From NCBI RefSeq assembly GCF_003666685.1, contig NZ_RCIZ01000001.1:62001-126000 (forward strand): a stretch of 64,000 bases of DNA, given 5' to 3'. Within the stretch, counting starts at the first letter, position 1. Each line of letters starts with the position of its first letter. The DNA is from Mesorhizobium sp. YM1C-6-2 (GTDB lineage: Bacteria; Pseudomonadota; Alphaproteobacteria; Rhizobiales; Rhizobiaceae). The notes under the pieces were generated by a model that saw nothing but the letters and a program-made list of their open reading frames with translations, did not search any database and was not told the DNA's origin. The translations under genes were made by a program, and so were the position numbers. Positions 44,989 through 54,440 of the stretch are shown piece by piece.

Positions 44989-46633
44989 AGAGCGCCTCCT
45001 TGAACGGCGCCGGTCCGAGCCTGCGATAGGCGTCGATGAATCTTTCGCCGGCGTCGCTGCGGATCGCGAGATAAGTCTCGACGATCGTCTCGATCGCGTC
45101 GACGATCTCGTCCGGGCCGAAGCCGCGGCCGATGATGTCGCCGATGGAGGCATTCTCGTCGGCCGAGCCTCCAAGCGTGACCTGATAGAGTTCGGCACCC
45201 TTCTTCTCCACGCCCAGTATGCCGATATGGCCGACATGGTGATGGCCGCAGGCGTTGATGCAGCCGGAGATGTTGAGCTTCAACTCGCCGATGTCGCGCT
45301 GCCGCTCCAGCGAGGCGAAGCGTGTGGCGATCTGCTGCGCCACCGGGATCGACCGTGCGTTGGCCAGGGTGCAGTAGTCGAGGCCGGGGCAGGCGATGAT
45401 GTCGCTGATCAGGTCGATATTGGCGGTGGCGAGGCCGATCTCGACCAGCGCGTCATAGACCGTCTTCAGGTCGGCGCGCGCGACATGCGGCAGGACCAGG
45501 TTCTGCTCGTGGCTGACCCGCGCCTCGTCGAATGCGTATTTCTCGGCGATGTCGGCCACCGCGTCCATCTGGCTGTCCGAGATGTCGCCGGGCGTCTCGC
45601 CTATGTTCTTCAGCGAGATCGTCACCGCCGCGTAGTCGGGATGCCGATGGGTCGTGACGTTCTGGTTCAGCCAGTCGGCGAAGCTCTTCGAATCCAGCCG
45701 CGCAAGCCGCACGGCCTCGTCGCCCTCAGGCCGCTCGGGCAGGGACGGCGGCGCGAAATAGGCGTTGATCGCATCGATGTCGGCCTGGGGCAGCTTCAGT
45801 TCGCTGTCCTTCAGCGCTTCCCATTCGGCTTCGACCTGGCGGGCGAATTCTTCCGCGCCGGTTTCGTGGACGAGGATCTTGATGCGCGCCTTCCACTTGT
45901 TGTCGCGGCGGCCGGAGAGATTGTACACGCGAATGATCGCGGTGATGTAGGACAAGAGGTGCTGCTGCGGCAGGAAGTCCCTGATCTTCTTGGCGAGTAT
46001 CGGCGTGCGGCCCTGGCCGCCGCCGACCCATACGGCGAAGCCCAGTTCGCCCGCCGCGTCCTTCTTCAGGTGCAGCCCGATGTCATAGGTCTGGATGGCC
46101 GCCCTGTCGCGCTCCGAGCCGGTGAACGCGATCTTGAACTTGCGCGGCAGATAGGTGAATTCCGGATGCACCGAGGACCACTGCCTGAGGATCTCGGCAT
46201 AGGGCCTGGGATCGGCCGCCTCGTCCGCCGCGGCGCCGGCGAAATGATCGGCGCTGATGTTGCGGATGCAGTTGCCGCTGGTCTGCAGCGCATGCATCTC
46301 GGCCGAGGCGAGATCGGCGAGCGCGGCTGGAATGTCCGACAGCGCCGGCCAATGGAACTGGATGTTCTGCCGGGTGGTGAAATGGCCGTAGCCCCTGTCG
46401 TAGGTTCGCGCGATGTGGGCGAGCATCCTGAGCTGCCGCGACGACAGCGTGCCATAGGGAATGGCGACCCTGAGCATGTAGGCATGGAGCTGCAGGTAGA
46501 CGCCGTTCATCAGCCTGAGCGGACGGAACTGGTCCTCGGTGATGTCGCCGGCCAGCCGGCGCTCGATCTGGTCCCTGAACTGCGCGACACGGGCCTGGAC
46601 AAACTCGTGATCGAACTCATCGTAACGGTACAT
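44963..46633 (-). CDS. cysI: Ferredoxin-type sulfite reductase (nitrite/sulfite reductase family)
   Basis: A 556-residue siroheme/[4Fe-4S] enzyme reducing sulfite to sulfide. The cofactor motif is complete: CPGLDYCTLANARS and, further on, NISGCINACGHHHVGHIGI, giving four Cys ligands. Substrate-binding Arg/Lys segments are seen (HFTTRQNIQFHW). No cysJ flavoprotein is present, so the electron donor is probably ferredoxin. The ATG is at 46633, 17 bp after the DUF2849 stop. Sulfite rather than nitrite is inferred from the cysG-cysH context. Confidence 0.95.
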   Translation of the reverse strand: MYRYDEFDHEFVQARVAQFRDQIERRLAGDITEDQFRPLRLMNGVYLQLHAYMLRVAIPYGTLSSRQLRMLAHIARTYDRGYGHFTTRQNIQFHWPALSDIPAALADLASAEMHALQTSGNCIRNISADHFAGAAADEAADPRPYAEILRQWSSVHPEFTYLPRKFKIAFTGSERDRAAIQTYDIGLHLKKDAAGELGFAVWVGGGQGRTPILAKKIRDFLPQQHLLSYITAIIRVYNLSGRRDNKWKARIKILVHETGAEEFARQVEAEWEALKDSELKLPQADIDAINAYFAPPSLPERPEGDEAVRLARLDSKSFADWLNQNVTTHRHPDYAAVTISLKNIGETPGDISDSQMDAVADIAEKYAFDEARVSHEQNLVLPHVARADLKTVYDALVEIGLATANIDLISDIIACPGLDYCTLANARSIPVAQQIATRFASLERQRDIGELKLNISGCINACGHHHVGHIGILGVEKKGAELYQVTLGGSADENASIGDIIGRGFGPDEIVDAIETIVETYLAIRSDAGERFIDAYRRLGPAPFKEALYAGEAKAA

Positions 46634-46650
46634 CTTCGTCTCTCGCCGTT

Positions 46651-46947
46651 TTATGCAGCCAGGCTGCGCGCCTGCTTGCCGAGGTCGTTGCGGACGGTGG
46701 GGCCGGCGGCGCGGATGCGTTCGCGCAGCCGCGTCGGGCGGATCACGCCGTCGACCAGCTCGATGTCGACCATCGCCACGTCGAGCACGAAGTTCGCGGC
46801 GAAGGCGGCCTTGCCGATGTCCTCGAGCCGCGCTTCCGCTTCCTTGTCGGCGGCGATCTCCGCATCGTCGATCGTCTCCGCCCAGCCGCCCCTGGCGTAC
46901 CAGAGGCATTCACCGTCGGTCAGGCGATTGGCGGTGAGGATCTTCAT
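46651..46947 (-). CDS. DUF2849 family small protein
   Basis: A 98-residue protein (KILTANRLTDGECLWYARGG...AEIAADKEAEARLEDIG) found almost always between cysG and cysI in Alphaproteobacteria. Its start overlaps the cysG stop as ATGA. No cofactor motif is visible, and its single Cys is in ECLWY. A helper role in sulfite reductase assembly or siroheme delivery is inferred from context only. Confidence 0.9.
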   Translation of the reverse strand: MKILTANRLTDGECLWYARGGWAETIDDAEIAADKEAEARLEDIGKAAFAANFVLDVAMVDIELVDGVIRPTRLRERIRAAGPTVRNDLGKQARSLAA

Positions 46948-48392
46948 ATGCGGGCTCCCTGGGGCTCGGCCTTGGCCGCCTGCTTCCTGTGTGCGGCAAG
47001 CGGCTCGGAATGTTCAAAGTTCGCGCCGGCCACCGCGTCGCCGATGACGGTCATCACCGGTCCGTTTAGATCGGTACGGCTTTCCAGCGAGGGCAGGTCG
47101 GCAAGCGTTCCGTGGAACCGCCTGCGGCTCGCCAGGCTGGCGTTCTCGACAACGGCCACCGCCGTGTCGGGCGACAGGCCGGCCTCGATCAGCCGCGAGG
47201 CGACATCCGCCGCTACCGAGCGGCCCATATAGACGGCGACCGTCGCGCCCGAGATGGCGAGCTTCGCCCAGTCGGGCAGCGTACCACCCTTGAGGTCGTG
47301 ACCGGTGGTGAAGACCATCGAGGAAGAGACGCCGCGCAGCGTCAGCGGCAGCTCGAAATCGGCGGCGGCGGCGAAGGCGGCCGTCACGCCGGGTACCACC
47401 TCGTATGAAACCCCCGCGTCGCGCAACGCGGCCATCTCCTCGCCGGCGCGTCCGAAGACCAGCGGATCGCCGGATTTCAGCCGCACCACGCGCTTGCCGT
47501 CGCGGCCTAGCTCGACCAGCAGCGCATTGATCTCGGCCTGGCTCTTCGAGTGGCAGCCCTTGCGCTTGCCGACCGACAGACGCTCGGCGTCGCGCCGGCC
47601 CATGGCGATCACGGCCTCCGGCACCAGCGCGTCGTGGACGATCACGTCTGCTTCCATCAGCAGCCGTTGCGCGCGCAGCGTCAGCAGGTCCTCGGCCCCG
47701 GGTCCGGCGCCGACCAGCGCGATATGGCCGCGCGGCGCGGTGGAGCGCGACAGCAGTTCCGAAGCGGCACGGCGGGCGCCGGCCAGGTCGCCGGCCTCGA
47801 GCGCGCGTTCTGGCGCGCCGGAGAAAAAGGCGCGCCAGAACGCGCGGCGCTCGCTTCCCTTGGCCAGCAGGTGCTCGGCGGCGACACGGAAGGAAGCGGC
47901 GAGCGCAGCGAGCGGCCCGAGCGAGGGCGACAGCAGCCTGTCGATCCTGGCGCGCACGATCTGCGCAAGCACCGGCCCGGCGCCTTCCGTGCCGATCGCC
48001 ACGGCAAGCGGTGCGCGGTTGACGATGGCCGGCGTGAAGAAATCGCAGAGCTCGGGCCGGTCGACGGCGTTGACCGGGATGCCGGCGGCGCGGGCGTCTT
48101 CGACGATGCGGCGGTCGAGGCTTTCATCGCCGGATGCGGCGAAGACCAGGACGGCCCCATCGAGATGCGCCGGCGCGTATTCGGCCTCGACAAGTTCGGC
48201 GCCATTGACCGCGAGCCATTCCCGCAAGGCGGGGTCCGCATCGGCCGCCACCACGCGCAGCCTCGCGCTGGACTGCCCGAGCAGGCGCGCCTTGGCGAGC
48301 GCTTCCTCGCCGCCGCCGACGATGACCACGGCTTCGCCCTCGACCCGCATGAAAATGGGGAAGGCGTTCAGCTTGGGTACATCCTCGGTCAT
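46944..48392 (-). CDS. cysG: Siroheme synthase (multifunctional)
   Basis: A 482-residue three-function enzyme that makes siroheme from uroporphyrinogen III. The N-terminal dehydrogenase/ferrochelatase module has the NAD site VVIVGGGEEALAKARLLG; the C-terminal methyltransferase module has VGAGPGAEDLLTLRAQRLL, VRLKSGDPLVFGRAGEE and VVPGVTAAFAAAADFELPLT. Length is normal. It heads the sulfite reductase operon, whose product needs siroheme. In the segment IGTEGAGPVLA the Ser phosphorylated in enterobacterial CysG is replaced by Gly. Confidence 0.95.
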   Translation of the reverse strand: MTEDVPKLNAFPIFMRVEGEAVVIVGGGEEALAKARLLGQSSARLRVVAADADPALREWLAVNGAELVEAEYAPAHLDGAVLVFAASGDESLDRRIVEDARAAGIPVNAVDRPELCDFFTPAIVNRAPLAVAIGTEGAGPVLAQIVRARIDRLLSPSLGPLAALAASFRVAAEHLLAKGSERRAFWRAFFSGAPERALEAGDLAGARRAASELLSRSTAPRGHIALVGAGPGAEDLLTLRAQRLLMEADVIVHDALVPEAVIAMGRRDAERLSVGKRKGCHSKSQAEINALLVELGRDGKRVVRLKSGDPLVFGRAGEEMAALRDAGVSYEVVPGVTAAFAAAADFELPLTLRGVSSSMVFTTGHDLKGGTLPDWAKLAISGATVAVYMGRSVAADVASRLIEAGLSPDTAVAVVENASLASRRRFHGTLADLPSLESRTDLNGPVMTVIGDAVAGANFEHSEPLAAHRKQAAKAEPQGARI

Positions 48393-48568
48393 CGGCAGGG
48401 TCCGGCAAAATTAGCCTGCTTTTTTACCGGCAAGCGCCTGAAACCCAAAGAAACGCAGTCGCTTGGCGTCGACAGCCGCGCAATCGGTTTTGCGCGAAGC
48501 TTCCGGCGAAGGGAAAAAATTTCCGGCGGCGGTTTCGAGCCCAATTCCGAGGGCCGGAGTCACTGCCG

Positions 48569-48593
48569 GGAACATCGGCAGGCGGACAGCGTT
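48569..48593 (+). promoter_or_regulatory. EcfG (general stress response) promoter
   Basis: GGAAC (48569-48573), a 16-bp spacer and CGTT (48590-48593) match the alphaproteobacterial general-stress sigma consensus GGAAC-N16/17-CGTT exactly. It lies 32 bp before the start codon of the host-attachment family gene. I found no second exact match elsewhere in the intergenic regions. Confidence 0.75.
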
Positions 48594-48625
48594 CAAACTT
48601 TGCACCCCGCAACAGGAGACGCATC

Positions 48626-49075
48626 ATGGATCGCATCGCCCTCAAGACTGGACTTTGGCTTATGGTGGCGGACGGGGAGAAGGCGTTGTTCCTGAAGAAC
48701 GAGGGCGACACGGCTTATCCGAACTTCCAGGTCGTGCGCGAGATCGAGCAGGACAATCCGCCGACGCGCGAGCAGGGCACTGACCGGCCCGGCCGCCTCA
48801 GCGACGGCCCCTCGGCGCATCGCAGCGCCGTCGCCGACACCGACTGGCACAAGGTCGGCAAGGTTCGTTTCGCCGACGAAATCGCGGAGCGGCTTTACGA
48901 GATGGCACATCGCGGCGACTTCAAGGAGATCGTGCTGATCGCGCCGCCGCTGGTTCTCGGCGAACTGCGCAAGAAGGTGCATCAGGAAGTATCGAACAGA
49001 ATCGTCGGCGAAATCCCCAAGACGCTCACCAACCACGCCGTCTTCGACATCGAAAAGCTTCTGCTCGCCGCCTGA
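48626..49075 (+). CDS. Host attachment family protein
   Basis: A 149-residue protein of the family named after an Agrobacterium attachment gene (related to the archaeal/bacterial eRF1-like baeRF fold). Typical segments: LMVADGEKALFLKNEG, then RLSDGPSAHRSAVADTDWHK, and FKEIVLIAPPLVLGELRKKV. It has no signal peptide, so it is cytoplasmic despite the name. AGGAG lies before the ATG. An exact EcfG-type promoter upstream suggests a general-stress role, possibly ribosome-related (inference). Confidence 0.9.
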   Translation: MDRIALKTGLWLMVADGEKALFLKNEGDTAYPNFQVVREIEQDNPPTREQGTDRPGRLSDGPSAHRSAVADTDWHKVGKVRFADEIAERLYEMAHRGDFKEIVLIAPPLVLGELRKKVHQEVSNRIVGEIPKTLTNHAVFDIEKLLLAA

Positions 49076-49311
49076 GGAAGCCTGTCCGGTTTCGCCGTAC
49101 TCCGGCGACACCGCTCCCGGCAGGCCATCGGCAAGGCACAGGCGTGGACGCGCCCCCGTCGGCGGCAAAATCCTCCGCCACCAGCCCGGCACTCGAAGAA
49201 ATTGCGTTCGTGCCGGTTGCGCAGCGCCCCCGGCGTCACTCATAGTGATCCGGCGGGCTCCGGGTCGCTTCATTTTCCTTTCGGACGTTTTTTGAAGGTC
49301 GTTCCCAGACG

Positions 49312-51144
49312 ATGCCTCACGCCACCCCTTTGATCGCCACCATAGTCGCCGGCCTCGGACTGGCCTTCATCTTCGGCGCGCTGGCGAACCGCTTCCGCAT
49401 CCCGCCGCTTGTGGGCTATCTGATCGCCGGCGTGCTCGTCGGGCCGAACACGCCGGGCTTCGTGGCCGATCAGTCGCTGGCGGTGGAACTCGCCGAAATC
49501 GGCGTCATCCTGCTGATGTTCGGCGTCGGTCTGCACTTCTCCCTGAAGGATTTGCTGTCGGTCCGCGCGATCGCGGTGCCAGGCGCGGTGGTGCAGATCG
49601 CCTTCGCCACCGTGCTCGGCGTCGCGCTGTCATGGGCGCTCGGCTGGGAGCTCGGCGCCGGCCTCGTCTTCGGCCTGGCGCTCTCGGTCGCGTCGACCGT
49701 CGTGCTGCTCAGGGCGCTGCAGGAGCGCCGGCTGATCGAGACCGAGCGCGGACGCATCGCGGTCGGCTGGCTCATCGTCGAGGATCTCGCCATGGTGCTG
49801 GCGCTGGTCCTGCTGCCGGCACTGGCCGGCGCGCTCGGCGGCGTGAGCGAGGATGCGACGGCCAGCGGCGTCGCCGTCTTCGCCCTGCCCGCCAATCTCG
49901 GCGTCTGGGGCGTGCTTGGCGTCACGCTGGCCAAGGTGGCGGCGTTCGTCGCCCTGATGCTGGTCGTCGGGCGGCGCATCATCCCCTGGATCCTGCACTA
50001 CGTCGCGCATACCGGCTCGCGCGAGCTGTTCCGCCTGTCCGTGCTCGCCATCGCGCTCGGCGTCGCCTTCGGCGCATCGCATCTCTTTGGCGTATCGCTG
50101 GCGCTCGGCGCCTTCTTCGCCGGCATGATCATGAGCGAGTCCGAACTCAGCCATCGCGCCGCGGAGGAATCGCTGCCGCTGCGCGACGCCTTCTCGGTGC
50201 TGTTCTTCGTTTCGGTCGGCATGCTGTTCGACCCGGCCAGCCTGGCCGAACATCCTTGGTCGACCCTCGCCACGCTCTTCATCATCCTGGTCGGCAAATC
50301 GGTCGCCGCCTTCCTGATCGTCATCGCGTTCCGTCACCCGGTGGGGACCGCGCTGACGATCTCCGCGAGCCTCGCGCAGATCGGCGAATTCTCCTTCATC
50401 CTCGCCGAGCTCGGCGTAGGGCTCAATCTCCTGCCGGAAGAAGGCCGCGACCTGATCCTCGCCGGCGCGATATTGTCGATCGTGTTCAACCCGCTGGTCT
50501 TCGCCGGCGTCGACAGGCTGAGGCCGTGGCTTGAAAAGCGCCTCGGCGCGGCCGTACAGCCCACCGAGCCAAAGCCGCTCGGGCCGGCCACGGAAATCGG
50601 CGCCGTCGCCGCGGCTCCCGCCCCCGCCGAAGCCAGCCCGCAGGAGGACGGCCCGCCGCCGCCGACCAAGCTCAGCGGCCACACGATCCTCATCGGCTAT
50701 GGCAGGGTCGGCAACCTCGTCGGCCAGGCGCTCAAGCAGCACGGCCTGCCCTTCCTGGTCATCGAGGACGCCCTGAAGACGATCGCCAAGCTGCGCGAGG
50801 ACGACATCGAGACCGTCACCGGCAACGCCGCCAATGCCGAAGTCTTCGCCGCCGCCAATGCAGCCGGCGCGCGCCGGCTGATCATCGCCATCCCCAACGC
50901 CTTCGAGGCCGGCCAGATCATCCTGCGCGCACGCGCCGCCAATCCAGCGATCGACATCGTCGCGCGCGCGCAATCCGAGGCGGAAGGCGACCACCTGACC
51001 GGGCTCGGCGCCAACACCGTGATCCTGAGCGAGCGGGAGATCGCGCGCGGCATCGTCGAGGAAGTGCTTGGCGGCAGGCCGAAGCCGGCCCTGCCGGACG
51101 AGCAGCCGGACATGCCGGGAGCGCCGGAGCCCTCAGCCGCCTGA
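49312..51144 (+). CDS. ybaL: Kef/YbaL-type cation:proton antiporter
   Basis: A 610-residue CPA2-family transporter. About 12 membrane helices occupy residues 1-400 (LANRFRIPPLVGYLIAGVLV is the typical start), followed by a cytoplasmic RCK/TrkA-N domain from about residue 460 (ILIGYGRVGNLVGQALKQHG, with the GxGxxG NAD site). It would exchange K+ or Na+ for H+ under control of the nucleotide domain. A Pro/Ala-rich linker joins the two. The gene converges on the PBP1A gene with only 8 bp between stops. The 236-bp region before it shows no other gene. Confidence 0.92.
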   Translation: MPHATPLIATIVAGLGLAFIFGALANRFRIPPLVGYLIAGVLVGPNTPGFVADQSLAVELAEIGVILLMFGVGLHFSLKDLLSVRAIAVPGAVVQIAFATVLGVALSWALGWELGAGLVFGLALSVASTVVLLRALQERRLIETERGRIAVGWLIVEDLAMVLALVLLPALAGALGGVSEDATASGVAVFALPANLGVWGVLGVTLAKVAAFVALMLVVGRRIIPWILHYVAHTGSRELFRLSVLAIALGVAFGASHLFGVSLALGAFFAGMIMSESELSHRAAEESLPLRDAFSVLFFVSVGMLFDPASLAEHPWSTLATLFIILVGKSVAAFLIVIAFRHPVGTALTISASLAQIGEFSFILAELGVGLNLLPEEGRDLILAGAILSIVFNPLVFAGVDRLRPWLEKRLGAAVQPTEPKPLGPATEIGAVAAAPAPAEASPQEDGPPPPTKLSGHTILIGYGRVGNLVGQALKQHGLPFLVIEDALKTIAKLREDDIETVTGNAANAEVFAAANAAGARRLIIAIPNAFEAGQIILRARAANPAIDIVARAQSEAEGDHLTGLGANTVILSEREIARGIVEEVLGGRPKPALPDEQPDMPGAPEPSAA

Positions 51145-51152
51145 GCGGCGAC

Positions 51153-53357
51153 TCAGCCGCCGGTCAGGATATCGAGGATCGAGTTCGTCCGGCGCGGCGC
51201 CGGCGCGCCGACATCGCCGGGCGGCACGATGCGGCGGATCGAGGAGGTCGGCGGCTCCTCGAACTGCGGCTCGGCCTCATAGCCTGCGCTTTCGATCCGC
51301 TGCGAGGCGGGCGCTCTTTGCACCGGCTCCTGCGCCAGCGGCACGTCCGGTGTCGCCACGATCTCGCCGCCGTCCCCAGAACGCCAGTTCCCCGGCAGTT
51401 GCGCCACCGGCACGCCTTCATGGGCAGCCACCATGAACTCGTGCCAGGCCTGCGCCGGCAGGGCGCCGCCGGTCACCTTCTTCATCGGCGCGCCGTCGTC
51501 ATTGCCGAACCAGACGCCGGTGGTCAGGTTCGCCGTGTAGCCTATGAACCACGCATCGCGCGATTTCTGGCTGGTGCCGGTCTTGCCCGCCGACGGCCAG
51601 GCGAAGGCAGCCTTCCTCGCGGTGCCGGTCTCCACCGTGCCGGTCATCATGGCGTTCATCATGCCGACCACCTCGGAGCGCACGACGCGCGGATTGTTGC
51701 CGCCGGTGAACTCGTAGAGGACCTCACCCTCGGTGGTGGTGATGCGTCGCACGAAATGCACGTCCGGCCGGTAGCCGCCATTGGCGAAGGGCACATAGGC
51801 CGCCGTCAACTCGAGCGGGGTCACCTCCGAGGTGCCGAGCGCGATCGAGGTGTTGGCCTGCAGCGTGGACTCGATGCCCATGCGGTGCGCCGCCTCGACC
51901 ACGGCCTCCGGCCCGACCTCCATGGTGAGTTGCGCCGCCACCGAGTTCAGCGATTTCGCCAGCGCGGTCGCCAGCGTCACCTTGCCGAAATACTTGCCGT
52001 TGTAGTTCTCCGGCGTCCACTTGCCGATCCGGATCGGCGCGTCGTTCCGGACGCTGTCCGGCGTCCGGCCCTGCTCCAGCGCGGCCATGAAGACGAAAGG
52101 CTTGAAGGCCGAGCCCGGCTGCCGGCGCGCTTCCGAGGCGCGGTCGAACTGGCTGTTGGCGTAATCGTAGCCGCCGACCATCGCGCGCACGGCGCCCGAA
52201 TTGTCGATCGAGACCAGAGCGCCTTGGCTGACATTCAGCGTCTTGCTGTTCTCGTCGACCAGCCGCCGGATCGATTTTTCGGCCAGTTCCTGCAGGTCGA
52301 GATCGACGGTCGTGTCGACGATGATGTCTGTCCTGACCTCGCCCATCAGGCCGGGCAGCTCTTCCATGACGCGGTCGGCGACATAGTTCTCGGAGCCGGT
52401 CCAGTACGCGGGCGCGCGCGTCGCCGGCGCGCTCATCGCGGTGGTCAGCTCCTTGTCGCCGATCATCTTCTCGTCGCGCATGGCGGCGAGCACGAGCTGC
52501 GCGCGCTCCTCGGCCGCCTTCGGATCGCGTGCCGGCGAAAGCCTGGACGGCGCCTTCAGGAGGCCGGCGAGCAGCGCCGCCTCCGACAGCGTCACGTCGC
52601 GCGCGGACTTTCCGAAATAGCGCCGCGACGCCGCCTCGACGCCATAGGCGCCCGAGCCGAAATAGACCCGGTTGAGGTACATTTCGAGGATCTGGTCCTT
52701 GGAGTGCTCGTGCTCCAGCCAGAAGGCGAGCAGCACTTCCTGCACCTTGCGCTCGATGGTCCGGTCCGGCTTCAGGAAGAGGTTCTTCGCCAGCTGCTGC
52801 GTCAGCGTCGAGCCGCCCTGCGAGAAGTGCCCGCTGGTCAGGTTGGTGACCATAGCGCGCGCGAACCCGATCGGGTCGACGCCGAAATGCGAATAGAAAC
52901 GGCGGTCCTCGATCGCCATCACCGCTTGCGGGATGTAGGGCGACATCTCGTGCAGCCCGATCGCCTCGCCGCCGGTCATGCCGCGGTTGGCGAGCAGCCT
53001 GCCGTCGACCGAGACGATCTTGATGTTGGGCGAGCGGTCCGGAATGGACCATGTCGTCGCCGCCGGCATCTTGGCGCCGTAATAGACGACGACGCCGGCA
53101 GCCGCGATGCCGCCCCAGATCATCAGAACAAAGGCCCAGTAGAAAAGCCTGCCGAAGCGGCCGAGAAGGCTGCCGCGCCGCGGCTTGGCCTTGCTGCCGC
53201 GCGAGCGCGAGCCGCTTGCCGTCTTCCTGGCTGTTTTTTTCGAGCGCTGGGCCGGCACGACGCGGTCCTCCTCGCTGACGGACAGACCGCGTGCGGTCTT
53301 GCCTTTCGCCGGCCCGTCGAATGTCGGCTCGATGCGCCGGTCGGTTCTTTTCGCCAT
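51153..53357 (-). CDS. Class A penicillin-binding protein (PBP1A family)
   Basis: A 734-residue bifunctional peptidoglycan synthase. A basic cytoplasmic N-terminus (about 70 residues) leads to one membrane anchor (FYWAFVLMIWGGIAAAGVVV), the GT51 glycosyltransferase domain (AIEDRRFYSHFGVDPIGFAR, QGGSTLTQQLAKNLFL) and the transpeptidase domain with SxxK (GSAFKPF), SxN (SLN) and KTG (GKTGTSQKSRDAWF). All active-site motifs are intact. The C-terminal tail of about 90 residues is Pro-rich and disordered. It lies in the opposite orientation to, and 8 bp from, ybaL. Confidence 0.95.
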   Translation of the reverse strand: MAKRTDRRIEPTFDGPAKGKTARGLSVSEEDRVVPAQRSKKTARKTASGSRSRGSKAKPRRGSLLGRFGRLFYWAFVLMIWGGIAAAGVVVYYGAKMPAATTWSIPDRSPNIKIVSVDGRLLANRGMTGGEAIGLHEMSPYIPQAVMAIEDRRFYSHFGVDPIGFARAMVTNLTSGHFSQGGSTLTQQLAKNLFLKPDRTIERKVQEVLLAFWLEHEHSKDQILEMYLNRVYFGSGAYGVEAASRRYFGKSARDVTLSEAALLAGLLKAPSRLSPARDPKAAEERAQLVLAAMRDEKMIGDKELTTAMSAPATRAPAYWTGSENYVADRVMEELPGLMGEVRTDIIVDTTVDLDLQELAEKSIRRLVDENSKTLNVSQGALVSIDNSGAVRAMVGGYDYANSQFDRASEARRQPGSAFKPFVFMAALEQGRTPDSVRNDAPIRIGKWTPENYNGKYFGKVTLATALAKSLNSVAAQLTMEVGPEAVVEAAHRMGIESTLQANTSIALGTSEVTPLELTAAYVPFANGGYRPDVHFVRRITTTEGEVLYEFTGGNNPRVVRSEVVGMMNAMMTGTVETGTARKAAFAWPSAGKTGTSQKSRDAWFIGYTANLTTGVWFGNDDGAPMKKVTGGALPAQAWHEFMVAAHEGVPVAQLPGNWRSGDGGEIVATPDVPLAQEPVQRAPASQRIESAGYEAEPQFEEPPTSSIRRIVPPGDVGAPAPRRTNSILDILTGG

Positions 53358-53469
53358 GAAGTATGCTGGTCCAATCCCGAAGCTGGCTTCGGTTGGAAGC
53401 TAAATGCGGCAATTTAAGGTGGGGTTAAGTGCGGCCTGACCGCACGGCCGCCGCAGGCCTGCCCGGATC

Positions 53470-53616
53470 TCAGTTCTCTTCGACTGAAATGCCGGATTCG
53501 TCGATCCTCAGCTCGACGCCGGAAGGCTTGGATTCCTCGCGCCAGACATAGATGCCGAGCGCGACCACCACCACGATGAGCGCGCCGATGATCAGATAAA
53601 GCGAATTCGTTCTCAT
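53470..53616 (-). CDS. Small single-pass membrane protein (48 residues)
   Basis: This 48-residue gene was found by direct translation of the spacer. It starts MRTNSLYLIIGALIVVVVAL, with one membrane helix at about residues 6-25, followed by an acidic tail ending SGISVEEN. AAGGG lies before the ATG. Rhizobial genomes often carry such small proteins. It forms a cluster with the GlsB-like gene upstream on the same strand (42 bp). Confidence 0.7.
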   Translation of the reverse strand: MRTNSLYLIIGALIVVVVALGIYVWREESKPSGVELRIDESGISVEEN

Positions 53617-53658
53617 CGGCGCCGCCCTTGTTGTTGTCAGTGTCAGCCTCGGCTGAGG

Positions 53659-53913
53659 TCAGGCCCGCTTCACGAGCCGGATGATCAAGAGAAGGATGAC
53701 CGCGCCGATGACCGCATTGATGATGTCGGCAATGATGCCGCCGCCGATGACGAGACCGATGCGCGGCAGCAGCCAGCCGGCGATCAAGGCGCCGACGATA
53801 CCGACGACGATGTTGCCGAGCAGTCCGAATCCAAAGCCTTTGACGATCAGGCCGGCGAGCCAGCCGGCGATCGCGCCGACGATGAGGAAGACGATAAGAC
53901 TTTCAATGCCCAT
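53659..53913 (-). CDS. GlsB/YeaQ/YmgE family stress membrane protein
   Basis: An 84-residue, very hydrophobic protein with three Gly-rich membrane helices (LIVFLIVGAIAGWLAGLIVK, LLGNIVVGIVGALIAGWLLP, IINAVIGAVILLLIIRLVKR). This is the transglycosylase-associated/GlsB family, often induced by general stress. GGAGGGG lies 7 bp before ATG 53913, which excludes the longer in-frame extension. Function is unproven. Confidence 0.92.
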   Translation of the reverse strand: MGIESLIVFLIVGAIAGWLAGLIVKGFGFGLLGNIVVGIVGALIAGWLLPRIGLVIGGGIIADIINAVIGAVILLLIIRLVKRA

Positions 53914-54059
53914 GACAATTCCCCTCCAGTTGGGAGCGCAACGTCGAAACGGCACGGCGCGCGAATCGGTCACGCATGCGAATCACCATACCCGGAAAAC
54001 GCGAATCCGACGAGACAAGGGTTGTGGACGCCGCCCTATCCCGTTCGACGAACCAGGCT

Positions 54060-54308
54060 CTATTCGTCCTCGTCGCCGCTGTCGGCCGGTTTCCAGCCAT
54101 GCGGCTCGATGCGCTTCTGGGTATCGCTGTCGACATAGGCCCACCAGCCGGCGTCGCTTTCGTCCCAGTCGCCGCCCGCCTGCTTCAGGCGCTCGGGTGC
54201 GCGGTACTGCGCGATGCTCTCGTTTTCCTGCCCGTCGCGGTCGGTCCACAGCACCGTGATCTTGCGCCCGTCGCGGGGCGCGGTTTCCATCGGTTTCGGC
54301 TCGGCCAT
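54060..54308 (-). CDS. Conserved hypothetical small acidic protein
   Basis: An 82-residue protein with the N-terminal motif PMETAPRDGRKITVLWTDRD, a conserved ETAPRDG pattern shared with small phage and rhizobial proteins, then WWAYVDSDTQKRIEPHGWKP and an Asp/Glu-rich end. AGGAGG lies 5 bp before ATG 54308. The function is unknown; the tryptophan-rich pattern suggests a small beta-rich fold. Confidence 0.8.
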   Translation of the reverse strand: MAEPKPMETAPRDGRKITVLWTDRDGQENESIAQYRAPERLKQAGGDWDESDAGWWAYVDSDTQKRIEPHGWKPADSGDEDE

Positions 54309-54440
54309 CAAGTCCTCCTGCTCGGCCCAACATAGGCCAGCCGCTCTAAATGTCCCAGCGGCGAATTGGTTTCGCCTTCTGCGGAACGATCCGCGCCGAC
54401 GCGGATTGTGGCCGCAGACGCTCGAATCCGGGGAACCCCA

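Noticed and set aside
54384-54410. Second EcfG-type promoter before the 47-residue gene
   Set aside because: GGAAC is present, but the sequence 16 bp later is GATT rather than CGTT.
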